Positions 1 through 8,438 are shown, numbered from the stretch's first letter. The stretch is 64,000 nucleotides of DNA from Galbitalea soli (GCF_010686725.1 NZ_JAAGWZ010000001.1:62001-126000); one strand, 5' to 3'. The notes: generated from the letters alone by a model not told the origin. A program made the numbers and translations.

Positions 1-928
1 CCATGAGGATCCCCGCGCCCGGCGCCGCGCCGAACTCCTGCAGCGCCTCCCGCGTAAGGGGCCGACCGAGGTGCTCGGATCGCACCCAGCCGCCGTGGTA
101 CCCGCCGACGAGGACCGCCGAGAATCCGCGCGGGTCGACCCCCGCGAGCGAGACCGCCTCCGCGATCGACACGCCGCCGGCGGCCTCGATCACTCGCAGA
201 CCGTCCGGTGCGCGAACCGTGAAGAGGCGGGTTCCCGGCTCCTCGCGCGAACCGACGGAGCGGAACCAGTCCGCGCCGTAGCGTGCGACGAGCGCGAGGT
301 GCGCGAGCGTCTCGACGTTGTGCAGCAGCGTGGGGCGACCGCGCAGGCCCGAGGTCGTCAGCCGCACCACGTGGTCGCGGGGGATTGCCCTGCCCTTCTC
401 GATCGAGTGGATGACCGCCGAGGCCTCACCCGAGATGAAGCTGTCGGGCGCCTCGCGCAGCACGATGCCGCGGGCGTCCGAGCGCTCGAGCGTCGCCGCG
501 CGCACACTGGCCAGCGCCGCGGCTCCCGTGTAGAGGTAGAGCTCGGTCGCGCCGACCGCCGCACCCGCGAGCAGCAGTCCGTCGATGACGAGGTGCGGGG
601 CGCGCTGCAGGAGCGTGGCATCCTTCGCGCTCATCGGCTCGCCCTCGGCGCCGTTCCCGATGACGACGACACGGTCGCGGGTGCCGGCCCGCTTCTGCGC
701 GGAGGCGATCTTGCGCCAGGCCGGGAAGGCGGCCCCGCCTCGACCCGCAAGGCCCGCGGCCTGCACCTCGTCGACGAGCGCCGCGGAGTCGGGATGGGGG
801 AGCGGCCCGAAGGTCGCCGCGTGGTGGGCGAGATCGGGTGCGCCCGCGGCGAACAGTCGGCGGGTGCCGGCGGGAGCGGGTGGGTCGGTCACCGCGCGGG
901 TCGCTGCGGTGAGGGTGGGCGTGCTCAT
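1..928 (-). CDS. NuoF-like NADH dehydrogenase flavoprotein (3' end outside window)
   Basis: Resembles the 51-kDa (NuoF/HoxF) NADH-oxidising subunit. The 309 visible residues include the FMN loop GRGGAAFP (residues 62-69), NGAEGEP (92-98), a PTLLHNVETLA segment typical of the family, and an SLBB-like stretch after EPGTRLFTV. The C-terminal iron-sulphur region would lie beyond base 1, so it cannot be checked. The ATG overlaps the stop of the ferric-reductase-like gene as ATGA (925-928), so the two are translationally coupled. No other complex I genes are nearby. Inference: it feeds electrons from cytosolic NAD(P)H into the membrane haem protein encoded just upstream. Family assignment is firm, physiological role is not. 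Confidence 0.85.
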   Translation of the reverse strand, partial: MSTPTLTAATRAVTDPPAPAGTRRLFAAGAPDLAHHAATFGPLPHPDSAALVDEVQAAGLAGRGGAAFPAWRKIASAQKRAGTRDRVVVIGNGAEGEPMSAKDATLLQRAPHLVIDGLLLAGAAVGATELYLYTGAAALASVRAATLERSDARGIVLREAPDSFISGEASAVIHSIEKGRAIPRDHVVRLTTSGLRGRPTLLHNVETLAHLALVARYGADWFRSVGSREEPGTRLFTVRAPDGLRVIEAAGGVSIAEAVSLAGVDPRGFSAVLVGGYHGGWVRSEHLGRPLTREALQEFGAAPGAGILM

Positions 929-1557
929 CGGGTCACCTCCAGGGTGCGGGTCGTGTCGGTCGTCGGGGTCGGGGTCGGGGCGAGCGCCGGGGTCGGATCG
1001 GCCGGGAACTCGTGGACGCGGCGCGAGCGGTACTCGACGAATCTCTCGTTCACCCGCCAGACGAGCGCGCCGCCGACGAGCGCGATGCACAGTCCGGTGA
1101 GCAGCAGGAACCAGGCCGACGAGGCGTCGGACCCCATTCCGAGAGCGTGCACGAGCGCGATGGGCCACATGGCGTAGCTGAACCAGTGCACGGCGCGGAA
1201 CACCCGGCGTCCCACTCGGGCCCGCAGCAGCGCGGTGATCACGATGGCGAACAGCAGGTCGAGCCCGACCGTGCCGAATCCCAGCCACAGCGGGTTCGCG
1301 GCCCCGAGGAAGGGCAGGAACAGGTCGACGAGGTCCAGCTGGGCGTAGGAGTCGAAGAAGAGCGAGACGACGTGGATGACCACGAACACGCTGCCCAGGA
1401 GCGAGGCGTTGCGGTGCACGAGCGTGACCGCGAACCGCGGCAGGCCGAAGGCGGGGCGCCCGGAGCGGGTCAGGATGCCCAGTACCACCGAGACGGTGAT
1501 GAGCACGAGCGACACGACGCCCGTCCCGCGGCCGAGCGCCCACAGTGCGGTGGACAT
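925..1557 (-). CDS. Ferric-reductase-like transmembrane protein
   Basis: A 210-residue integral membrane protein with about six hydrophobic segments and paired histidines typical of b-haem ligation: LVHRNASLL and VIHVVSLFF in the middle, VHWFSYAMWPIALVH later. This matches the ferric-reductase-like transmembrane domain (YedZ/Nox family). I chose the ATG at 1557 because AAAGGCGG lies just before it and it begins 2 nt after the apbE stop; longer upstream extensions run antisense-like through apbE. The cytosolic tail is Pro/Thr-rich. Probable role, inferred from the operon: carry electrons across the membrane between the NuoF-like protein and a flavinylated extracytosolic acceptor. Confidence 0.85.
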   Translation of the reverse strand: MSTALWALGRGTGVVSLVLITVSVVLGILTRSGRPAFGLPRFAVTLVHRNASLLGSVFVVIHVVSLFFDSYAQLDLVDLFLPFLGAANPLWLGFGTVGLDLLFAIVITALLRARVGRRVFRAVHWFSYAMWPIALVHALGMGSDASSAWFLLLTGLCIALVGGALVWRVNERFVEYRSRRVHEFPADPTPALAPTPTPTTDTTRTLEVTR

Positions 1558-1559
1558 GG

Positions 1560-2522
1560 TCAGCCCGCCTTTCTCAGTTCGGGGTGCGTCGCGGGGGTCG
1601 CGGACGCGGGTTCGGCCGGCCAGTCGCCGGTCGTGATCACGGTGTCGTCCCAGCGCACGAGTCGCGCGGCGACGCCCTTCGCGGCGAGCCACGACACCGC
1701 CTCCTCCCCGCGCACGATGCTCGAGGTGCTCAGCGCGTTCGCGGCGAGGCAGCTCGGCGCGGCGGCGGTGACGGTCTTCCACACGGCGGGCGCGGGCAGG
1801 CCGGTCCGCGGGTCGAGGATGTGGTGCACGGGGATGCCCGCCCGCGTCCAGCGCCGCTTCTGCGTGCTGCTCGTGGCGAGGGCCGTGCCACCACCCAGTT
1901 CGACGGTGATGCGGCGGTCATCCGGCAGGTCCTGGACCAGCACGTGCCAGCCGACCCTCGGGGGAGTGCCCGCGGTCGCGATGTCGCCGCCGAGGCTCAC
2001 GAGCACGCCGCAGCCCAGCTGGTCGACGATCTCGGCGGCCACGAGGTCGGCTGCGACGGCCTTCGCCGTCGCCCCGAGGTCGAGCGCGAGGTGCGCGGGG
2101 AGCCGCAGCAGCGAGCCGTTCAGGCTCACGCTCTTCCATCCGGGTCGTCGGGAGACGATCGCCCGGAGGATGCGATCGGAGTCCTCGACGAGCCGGATAT
2201 CGCGGTCGTAGCCGACCGCGCTGAGGGCGTACCCCAGCGTGGGGTCGACGGTGCCGTCGGTCTCGGCCGCGACGTCGAGGGCATAGCGCACAAGGGTCGC
2301 GAGCAGGGGGCTGACGTCGACGCCGTCGGCGAGCGCGGGGGCGATCCGGCTGAGCTCCGAGTCGGCGCGGAACCGGCTGCAGGCCGCGTCGATGTCGGCG
2401 AGGATGCGGTCGGCGATGCGGACAGCGTCGTCGAGGCGAGCGGGGTCGGTGACGACGAGGCGGGCCGTGGTGCTCCAGAGCGACCATTCCGCCGCGCGCG
2501 TGGTCGGGGCCGACACGGTCAC
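1560..2522 (-). CDS. apbE: FAD:protein FMN transferase (ApbE family)
   Basis: A 320-residue ApbE protein, which attaches FMN covalently to Ser/Thr of exported redox proteins using FAD and Mg2+. Visible motifs: LDLGATAKAVAADL (the family DLGGIAKG box), VSLGGDIATAG, HILDPRTGLPA and AANALSTSS near the C terminus. No lipobox or clear signal peptide is present, so it may act in the cytosol or be exported with a partner. GTG at 2522 overlaps the preceding stop as GTGA (2519-2522). ApbE beside a ferric-reductase-like protein is a known association for flavin-based extracytosolic electron transfer. Its usual FMN-binding-domain partner is not visible here. Confidence 0.9.
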   Translation of the reverse strand: MTVSAPTTRAAEWSLWSTTARLVVTDPARLDDAVRIADRILADIDAACSRFRADSELSRIAPALADGVDVSPLLATLVRYALDVAAETDGTVDPTLGYALSAVGYDRDIRLVEDSDRILRAIVSRRPGWKSVSLNGSLLRLPAHLALDLGATAKAVAADLVAAEIVDQLGCGVLVSLGGDIATAGTPPRVGWHVLVQDLPDDRRITVELGGGTALATSSTQKRRWTRAGIPVHHILDPRTGLPAPAVWKTVTAAAPSCLAANALSTSSIVRGEEAVSWLAAKGVAARLVRWDDTVITTGDWPAEPASATPATHPELRKAG

Positions 2523-2794
2523 GATCCGCTCGAGGTCGCGGCGGTGTTGCTGCTCGAACTCGACCCGACGGAGGTGGTGCCCGAGGAGGTGCTGCTCGTC
2601 GTGCCGGTGGAGCTGGTGCCGGTGCTGCTGGTGCCCGTGCTGCTCGTGCCGGTCGTGCCGCTGGTTCCCGAGGTCGAGGCCTCGATGCTCACGGTCGCGG
2701 CGGTGAACGCGGCGCCCAGCCCGAGCGCGCTGGCGGTGGCGATGAGCGCGGTCGCGATGGTGGCCTTGCGCTTGCCGGTCTGTCTGGGGGTCAT
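2519..2794 (-). CDS. Small exported Ser/Thr/Gly-rich protein
   Basis: A 91-residue protein of unknown function, first gene of the redox operon. It has a basic N terminus (RQTGKRK), a hydrophobic segment of about 25 residues, and then a tail of almost only Ser, Thr and Gly with repeated GTSST units (about residues 48-70). There is no cysteine lipobox and no FMN-binding domain. CGGAG about 7 nt upstream serves as ribosome site. It is the only extracytosolic protein in the operon, so it may anchor or accept the cofactor handled by ApbE; that is inference. The low-complexity tail could instead be a wall-spanning or glycosylated linker. Confidence 0.75.
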   Translation of the reverse strand: MTPRQTGKRKATIATALIATASALGLGAAFTAATVSIEASTSGTSGTTGTSSTGTSSTGTSSTGTTSSTSSGTTSVGSSSSSNTAATSSGS

Positions 2795-3087
2795 GGTTCG
2801 CTCCGTTTCTGCTCCGTGCGGGTGTTCTGTCTGATGTCAGCGTGCTCAGCGACCCTGAGGGGTTTCTATGAAGCAGCCAAGACGGAAGCGAGACTGCGTG
2901 TGAGTTCTCACGTGCGGGGTGGCGGTGCCCGCGTCGCGAGCTCCCGGGCACGGCGCGGCCACCGCGCGGCCCGCCCCGGCACCCGCGCCACCCGCTCCCG
3001 GAATTGTGCGAGAAGATGGTCTGTGCGTCGCGATCGTCGGCGCGCCCACCGTCCCGCCGATCGTCACGCCCGTGGAGGAGCCCCGTC
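2795..3087. other. Divergent intergenic region between redox operon and lgt
   Basis: 293 bases without a convincing gene. It must hold the minus-strand promoter of the redox operon and the plus-strand promoter of lgt, but I see no confident -35/-10 pair. A small inverted repeat GTGAG-TT-CTCAC lies at 2900-2911. A strong ribosome site GGAGGAG at 3074-3080 precedes lgt. Confidence 0.5.
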
Positions 3088-4023
3088 ATGCTGCACGCGA
3101 GTATTCCGAGTCCGCCGTCCGCGTGGGCGCAGTTCAGCATCGGACCGCTGACGATCCACACCTACGCGATCTGCATCCTCATCGGGATGGTCGCGGCGAT
3201 CATCATCACCCAGTCGCGTCTGACCCGGCGCGGTGCTCCGTCGGGGGTCGTGCTCGACATCGTGTTCTGGGCGATCCCGCTCGGCATCGTCGGGGCGCGG
3301 TTCTATCACGTGTTCACGCACGTGGGCGACTACTTCTTCCCCGGTGCGAATCTCTGGAACGTGTTCGCGATCTGGGACGGCGGCAACGCGCTGTACGGCT
3401 CGCTCATCGGCGGCGCGATCGGCGCGTGGATCGGGTGTCGTCGCTACGGCATCCGCTACTGGGCCTTCGCCGACGCCCTCGCGCCGGCCATGCTGGTGGC
3501 CCAGTCGCTCGGCCGCTTCGGCAACTACTTCAACCACGAGCTCTTCGGCCTGCCCACGACCCTCCCGTGGGGCCTGCAGATCGAGTCCACCAACGCCAAG
3601 TTCCCGGCGGGCCTGCCGGCCGGCACGCTCTTCCACCCGCTGTTCCTCTACGAGATCATCTGGAACCTGATCGGCGTCGCGATCCTCCTGCTCATCGAGC
3701 GTCGCCTCCACCCGCAGTGGGGCAAGCTGTTCGGCGCCTACCTCATCTGGTACGGACTCGGCCGCAGCTGGCTCGAGGCGATCCGCATCGACCCGACGAG
3801 CGACGGCTACCTCGGCATCCCCGCGAACATCTGGGCGTCGTTCGTGGCCATCGCCCTGGGGATCCTGCTCATCGTGGTGCAGAGCCGCCGCCACCCCGGC
3901 GTCGAACCCTCGGTCTTCGTCGACGGCTGGGTTCCGAAGAACGCCGCCGCGACGGTGGACACCTACAGTGACAGCGACGAGGAGCCGGCCACGACGCCGA
4001 GCGAGACCGCGCGCACTCCCTGA
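3088..4023 (+). CDS. lgt: Phosphatidylglycerol--prolipoprotein diacylglyceryl transferase
   Basis: Lgt transfers diacylglycerol to the lipobox cysteine of prolipoproteins in the membrane. The 311-residue product has about seven membrane segments, WDGGNALYGSLIGG, and the family signature GRFGNYFNHELFG at about residues 142-154. The ATG at 3088 has GGAGGAG 7 nt upstream; an in-frame start at 3004 would add 28 low-complexity residues before the normal N terminus and has no ribosome site. The charged tail (SDSDEEPATTPSE) is usual in actinobacteria. Lipoproteins it could modify are in this window: the GH3 enzyme (24680) and the osmolyte-binding protein (39730). Confidence 0.97.
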   Translation: MLHASIPSPPSAWAQFSIGPLTIHTYAICILIGMVAAIIITQSRLTRRGAPSGVVLDIVFWAIPLGIVGARFYHVFTHVGDYFFPGANLWNVFAIWDGGNALYGSLIGGAIGAWIGCRRYGIRYWAFADALAPAMLVAQSLGRFGNYFNHELFGLPTTLPWGLQIESTNAKFPAGLPAGTLFHPLFLYEIIWNLIGVAILLLIERRLHPQWGKLFGAYLIWYGLGRSWLEAIRIDPTSDGYLGIPANIWASFVAIALGILLIVVQSRRHPGVEPSVFVDGWVPKNAAATVDTYSDSDEEPATTPSETARTP

Positions 4024-4041
4024 GCCATCCCGCTCGCGGGG

Positions 4042-5304
4042 TCAGTCGACTCCGGGTGCCCGCCTGCGGCGCCAAGGGTGGGAGGCGAGCATCGCCGCCG
4101 TCGTGCCGATCACCATCGGCAGCAGCATCCACGGGGTCGCGTGGGTGAACTCCACGACGAGCACGATCGCGGTCACGGGCGCGCGCAGGGTCACGGCGAG
4201 GAATGCCGCGGCCCCCACGAGCGCGAAGGCGCTGAGGGATGCCCCGGTGAGGGAGTGCAGCGGAGCGCCGGCCGCGGCACCGAGCGCCGCCCCGATCGCG
4301 AGGGCGGGCGTGAGCGTGCCGCCCGCCGCACCGCTCGCGATCGTGCCCGTGGTGGCGACCGTCTTCACGATCGCGAGCACGGCGAGACCGAGCATCCCGA
4401 TCGCACCGTCGAAGGCGATCTGCCCGAGGCCACGGCCGTTGCCGAGGATCGCCGGCAGCCACACCGAGGCGATGCCGACGGCCGCGAACACGAGCGGCAT
4501 GACCAGCAGGATCCGCCAGCTCCGCGGTCGTCGCGCCGCTGCGCGGGCCGTCAGTGCGACGAACCCCGCCGCGAGCGCGCCGAGCACCGCGCCCACGACG
4601 ATCGACCACGCCACGAACCACGGGCCGAAGGGAACGGATGACCAGCGCACCGCGGTCGTCCAGCTCAGCTGCGCCGGCAGCGTGTAGAGCGGGTCGGTGG
4701 GCACCACGAGGCGCGCGACGAGGGTGCCGAGGCCCGCGGTCACGACGGCGGGGATGACCGTCCCCACGGTCAACTGCGCGAGCAGCACCTCCAGCGTGAA
4801 GACCGCGCCGCCGAGGGGCACGTCATACACCGCGGCGAGCCCGGCGCCCGCGCCGCAGGCGACGAGGATGCGCCGTTCCCGCTCCGAGATGCCCGCCCGG
4901 TCGCTCAGCCAGCCGCCGACGAGTGCCCCGAGCTCGCGGGGTGCCGCCTCCCGCCCGATGGAGGCGCCGAGTCCCACGACCACGACCTGGAGGGCGGCGT
5001 TCGCGAGGGTCGCGAGGCCGGGCATCCGTCGGCCGTCGACCGCTCGCTCGACGGTGACGATCGCGCGTCCCCAGCGCCGCAGTGCCCACCAGCCGAGCGC
5101 GCCGACGACTCCCGCGACGAGGAGGGCGACGACGCGCACGGCGGGCGGCGCGTGCGTCGCCCCGTCGAGGAAGGTGCCTGCGGAGTAGCCGTAGGCGAGG
5201 TGCTGCACGAGGCGGAGGGCGAGGGTGACGAGCATGCCGCCGATTCCGGCGCCGATCCCGACGAGCACGGTGACCACGGCGAGGCGGAGGAGCCGGGGGA
5301 GCAC
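4042..5304 (-). CDS. ClC-family chloride channel or antiporter
   Basis: A 420-residue polytopic protein of the ClC family. The core motif is GREAAP at residues 117-122 (family GREGP), keeping the gating glutamate, followed later by GNGRGL and a GAAGGTLTPALAIG segment (family GxFxP region). There is no C-terminal CBS pair, so it is the short bacterial type. The start GTG at 5304 lies 7 nt after TAGGAT (5317-5312 on the minus strand), fitting the near-leaderless pattern of this chromosome; longer upstream readings are Arg/Pro-rich and not family-like. It faces lgt tail to tail, with only a weak 5-bp hairpin between. Ion selectivity and channel versus exchanger mode cannot be told. Confidence 0.9.
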   Translation of the reverse strand: MLPRLLRLAVVTVLVGIGAGIGGMLVTLALRLVQHLAYGYSAGTFLDGATHAPPAVRVVALLVAGVVGALGWWALRRWGRAIVTVERAVDGRRMPGLATLANAALQVVVVGLGASIGREAAPRELGALVGGWLSDRAGISERERRILVACGAGAGLAAVYDVPLGGAVFTLEVLLAQLTVGTVIPAVVTAGLGTLVARLVVPTDPLYTLPAQLSWTTAVRWSSVPFGPWFVAWSIVVGAVLGALAAGFVALTARAAARRPRSWRILLVMPLVFAAVGIASVWLPAILGNGRGLGQIAFDGAIGMLGLAVLAIVKTVATTGTIASGAAGGTLTPALAIGAALGAAAGAPLHSLTGASLSAFALVGAAAFLAVTLRAPVTAIVLVVEFTHATPWMLLPMVIGTTAAMLASHPWRRRRAPGVD

Positions 5305-5348
5305 AGTCTCGATCCTAGAGTCCGCCGCGGTACGAGGGATGCCCGCGA

Positions 5349-6278
5349 TCAGTCGTGCGTCGGGCTCTCGTGTGAACGGTGGGTGACCGGTTCGAGTTGG
5401 AAGGTCGAGTGCTCGACGCTCACATTGAAGTGGCCGGCCACGCACTGCTGCAGCTCGTCGAGGAGCTGGGGGGAGTGCCCGTCGGTGAAGCACTCGTTGT
5501 CGATCACGACGTGGGCGGTGAGCACGGGGAGGCCGGTCGCGATCTGGCTGGCGTGCAGGTCGTGCACGCTCTGCACGTGGTCGAGCGCCAGAAGGTGCTC
5601 GCGCACGGCGTCGAGGTCGAGTCCGCGCGGGGTCGATTCGAGCAGCACGTCGACCGCCTCGCCCAGGAGCCGGAAAGCCCGGGGGAGGATCAGCACCCCG
5701 ATGAGGATGGCGGCGACGGCGTCGGCCCCGCCCCAGCCCGTGAGCCGGATGACGATCGCGGCCGCAATGACCGCGATCGAGCCGAGCGCGTCGTTCACGA
5801 CCTCGAGAAAGGCCGCGCGCAGGTTGAGATTGTGCGACCGGGAGCTCGCGAGCACGACGATGGAGGCGACGTTGCCGACCAGACCGATGATGCCGAACAC
5901 GAGCAGAGTGGTCGGCGGAACCTGCGGTGCCTCGAACAGCCGGCGCACACCCTCGACGAGCACGAAGAGTCCGACTGCGAGCAGGACTCCCGCCTGTGCT
6001 GCGGCCGCGATCACCTCGGCGCGACCGTATCCCCAGGTGCGACGGGTGGTCGCGGGCCGGCGCACGAGACCGGCGGCGAGCAGGGCGACCGCGAGGCCGC
6101 CCGCATCGGTGAGCATGTGCGCCGCGTCGACGAGCAGGGCGAGGCTTCCCGTCAGGATGGAGCCGATGATCTCGGCCACCAGGATTCCCGCGGTGATGCC
6201 GAACGCGATCGCGAGCCGCTGGCGGGTCGCGCCGGACTGCCCGTGGCTGTGACTGTGGCCGTGATCGTGCGCCGTCAT
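5349..6278 (-). CDS. Cation diffusion facilitator, CzcD-like
   Basis: A 309-residue CDF transporter exporting Zn2+ or similar divalent metal for H+. It has a His-rich N terminus (HDHGHSHSHG), six membrane segments, the metal-site motif DAAHMLTDAGG in TM2 and EVVNDALGS in TM5, and a C-terminal cytosolic dimerisation domain. ATG overlaps the stop of the upstream CDF gene as ATGA (6275-6278), so it is third in an arsR-CDF-CDF operon. Two CDFs in a row suggest different metals or loci. The TM5 motif differs from the second CDF, which has the standard HxxxD. Confidence 0.93.
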   Translation of the reverse strand: MTAHDHGHSHSHGQSGATRQRLAIAFGITAGILVAEIIGSILTGSLALLVDAAHMLTDAGGLAVALLAAGLVRRPATTRRTWGYGRAEVIAAAAQAGVLLAVGLFVLVEGVRRLFEAPQVPPTTLLVFGIIGLVGNVASIVVLASSRSHNLNLRAAFLEVVNDALGSIAVIAAAIVIRLTGWGGADAVAAILIGVLILPRAFRLLGEAVDVLLESTPRGLDLDAVREHLLALDHVQSVHDLHASQIATGLPVLTAHVVIDNECFTDGHSPQLLDELQQCVAGHFNVSVEHSTFQLEPVTHRSHESPTHD

Positions 6279-7318
6279 CCGGCCTCCTCCCGCGTTCGCT
6301 CGCTCGATGTGGTCCGAATGGTCATGCTATCGAGCGTGGGGAAGGCGTGGCCCAGCCGGTGCTCCGCCTCCGCCGCGATCGCCTCGGCGCCGGCGAGAGT
6401 CGTCGCGCCGACGGCGACCGTCGCGGTGCCCTGGAGCCGATGGCCGACCCACCGCAATTGGAGTCTGTCGACGGCGTCGACGCCGGGGGTCTGGGCGATG
6501 ACCCGCTCGGCGCGCTCCACGAGCGCGGGCTCGATGCCGTCCATGAGGCGACGACCGATGCTCCGCACCGTGCCCGCGAGCAGCACGAGGATCGCGACGG
6601 AGATGAGGATGCCGACGAGGGGGTCGGCGAGCGGGAACCCGGCGAGCACCCCGATCGCGCCGAGCACGACGGCCAGGGAGGTGAAGCCGTCGATGCGGGC
6701 GTGCACACCGTCGGCGACGAGCGCGGCGGAGCCGATCTTCTGGCCCACCCGGATGCGATAGATGGCGACCAGCTCGTTGCCGGCGAAGCCGATGACCCCG
6801 GCCACGAGCACCCACCACAGGTTGTGGAGGGGGTGCGGGGTGACGAAGCGATCGATCGACTGCCAGGCCGCCACGATGGCGGAGACGGCGACGACGGCGA
6901 TGATGAAGAGCCCGGCGAGGTCTTCGGCGCGGCCGTAGCCGAAGGTATAGCGGCGGGTCGCGGCGCGTCGTCCGATCACGAAGGCGATCCAGAGCGGAAC
7001 GGCCGTCAGCGCGTCGGAGAAGTTGTGGATCGTGTCGGCGAAGAGCGCGACCGAGCCGCTGATGAGCACGATCGCGAACTGCAGCACCGTGGTCGCGAGC
7101 AGGATGAACAGGCTGATCTTGACCGCTCGCACCCCCTGCACGCTCGCCTCGAGGGCGTCGTCGATCGAGTCGGCGGCGTCGTGCGAGTGCGGGACGAAGA
7201 GGCCGTAGAGGAACCCGCGGAACCCGCTCGGGTGCGCGTGGTCGTGGTCGTGGTCGTGCGGGTGGTCGTGACCGTGGCCGTGGTCGTGCGCGTCGTCGTG
7301 GGCGTGGTCGTGGGTCAC
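6275..7318 (-). CDS. Cation diffusion facilitator with His/Asp-rich N terminus
   Basis: A 347-residue CDF family exporter. The first 30 residues are an alternating His-Asp stretch, a likely metal-binding tail. Motifs DTIHNFSDALT (TM2) and DGVHARIDGFTS (TM5) give the two HxxxD/HxxxD-like halves of the tetrahedral metal site. It overlaps both neighbours by 4 nt (ATGA on each side), which makes it the middle gene of a tightly coupled ArsR-regulated efflux operon. The two CDFs share the fold but little sequence, so they are not a recent duplication. Substrate is most likely Zn2+, possibly Cd2+, Co2+ or Ni2+. Confidence 0.93.
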   Translation of the reverse strand: MTHDHAHDDAHDHGHGHDHPHDHDHDHAHPSGFRGFLYGLFVPHSHDAADSIDDALEASVQGVRAVKISLFILLATTVLQFAIVLISGSVALFADTIHNFSDALTAVPLWIAFVIGRRAATRRYTFGYGRAEDLAGLFIIAVVAVSAIVAAWQSIDRFVTPHPLHNLWWVLVAGVIGFAGNELVAIYRIRVGQKIGSAALVADGVHARIDGFTSLAVVLGAIGVLAGFPLADPLVGILISVAILVLLAGTVRSIGRRLMDGIEPALVERAERVIAQTPGVDAVDRLQLRWVGHRLQGTATVAVGATTLAGAEAIAAEAEHRLGHAFPTLDSMTIRTTSSERTREEAG

Positions 7319-7683
7319 GGGGTGGTGTCCTCAGGGCTGTCGTGGTGGTGCCGGGGGACGTCGTCGAGCGAGTGCTCGGCCTGCAGAATGGCGTCGGTGA
7401 CGAGCTGGCGGGCGTGCTCGTTCTCGAGTCGGTAGTACACGCGCTGGGCATCCTTGCGGATCGCGACGATGCGCGCGAGACGCAGCTTGGCGAGGTGTTG
7501 CGAGACGGCGGTAGGCGACTTGCCGACGATCTCGGCGAGCTCGCCGACCGAGCGCTCTCCCGCGCGCAGGGCGAGGATGAGGCGAACGCGCGTGGCATCC
7601 GCGAGCATCGCGAAGACCTCCACGGCGAGTTCGACGTACTGGCCGTCGGGGTCGAGACCGCATATCTGCTTATCTGCGTCCAT
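7315..7683 (-). CDS. ArsR/SmtB-family metal-responsive repressor
   Basis: A 122-residue winged-helix repressor. The recognition helix lies in VGELAEIVGKSPTAVSQHLAKLRLA and the wing in VAIRKDAQRVYYRL. A Cys sits near the N terminus (QICGLD); the last helix carries ENEH and AEH and ends in HHH, candidate metal ligands as in SmtB-type sensors. I place the start at ATG 7683 rather than the in-frame ATG at 7689, because CAGAAT (7695-7690) lies exactly 6 nt before it, the leaderless geometry. The ATG overlaps nothing upstream; its stop overlaps the first CDF gene. It probably represses its own operon and releases DNA on metal binding. Confidence 0.9.
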   Translation of the reverse strand: MDADKQICGLDPDGQYVELAVEVFAMLADATRVRLILALRAGERSVGELAEIVGKSPTAVSQHLAKLRLARIVAIRKDAQRVYYRLENEHARQLVTDAILQAEHSLDDVPRHHHDSPEDTTP

Positions 7684-7695
7684 GCGCATATTCTG
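7682..7695 (-). promoter_or_regulatory. arsR -10 element with overlapping 8-bp palindrome
   Basis: On the minus strand CAGAAT (7695-7690) is followed by 6 nt and ATG 7683. The perfect palindrome ATGCGCAT (7682-7689) covers the presumed transcription start and could be the ArsR binding core. Extension of the palindrome on either side is poor. Confidence 0.5.
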
Positions 7696-7924
7696 TCACA
7701 CGGCGGGCTCGCGCCCAGGGGTGCCGCGGCCCGCGGGTACCCGCAGCTCGGCCGCAGCCCCGGACAGGCCCGCCCGATTTACGGTTTGTTGTCGAAAACC
7801 GCGAATTCCTCGTCGAATCGTCTTGCCGACGGATCGCCCGCCGTGTTTGATTGCTGGCGCCTGCCCATTTTCGCCGGGGCGGCACGGGCTGTGTGGGGAT
7901 ATCGCTCGGGGGGAGTGAATAACC

Positions 7925-8401
7925 ATGAGTTGGATCAGTGACCATCTGGGCGTGCGCGGCCCACGGCGCACAGTGACGACGGGCGCGCTCATCGTCAGCA
8001 CCCCGCAGGTGCTCACCGCCGCCGAGGCGATCGTCGCACGCCTCGGTGCGGGAGACATCGAGGCCTACTTCGAGTGCTTCGCCAGCGACGCGACCTTCGC
8101 GCACTACGCCCACTCCGACCAGGTGCTGTCGCGCAGCCAGTTCCTGCTGCGCTGGCGCGAGTCCATGGAGGCGGAGGGGGTTCGGATGCTCTCGGCGCGG
8201 TCGAGCGACCGGCGGGCGCACATCCACGGGGACTTCTCCGTCTTCTCGCACCTGCTGCGCCGGGAGATCGCGCGCGGCGAGCAGCGCGAGACGCTCACGG
8301 AGCGCGAGAGCATCGTGTTCGCTCGCCGCGGCGGGCGCTGGATGGCCGTGCACTCGCATGTCTCGCCGGTCCACTCGACGGCGGGCCGCTCCGCACGCTA
8401 G
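7925..8401 (+). CDS. NTF2/SnoaL-like protein
   Basis: A 158-residue protein whose middle (AAEAIVARLGAGDIEAYFECFASDATF) and end (ESIVFARRGGRWMAVHSHVSPV) match the SnoaL/DUF4440 NTF2-like fold, a cone-shaped pocket used by small isomerases, hydrolases and binding proteins. The first 25 residues (MSWISDHLGVRGPRR) are outside the fold and the true start could be later. GGGGGGAG about 8 nt upstream acts as a ribosome site. It is followed after 37 nt by an unknown gene on the same strand. Substrate unknown. Confidence 0.7.
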   Translation: MSWISDHLGVRGPRRTVTTGALIVSTPQVLTAAEAIVARLGAGDIEAYFECFASDATFAHYAHSDQVLSRSQFLLRWRESMEAEGVRMLSARSSDRRAHIHGDFSVFSHLLRREIARGEQRETLTERESIVFARRGGRWMAVHSHVSPVHSTAGRSAR

Positions 8402-8438
8402 GTTGTGCCTGAGGATTTCTCTGAGGGCGAGGGTGTCG

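Noticed and set aside
2900-2911. GTGAG-TT-CTCAC as an operator for the redox operon.
   Set aside because: Arms of only 5 bp and no promoter next to it; kept only as a note.
3004-3087. Upstream start for lgt at 3004.
   Set aside because: Adds 28 Arg/Ser-rich residues, lacks a ribosome site; ATG 3088 has GGAGGAG.
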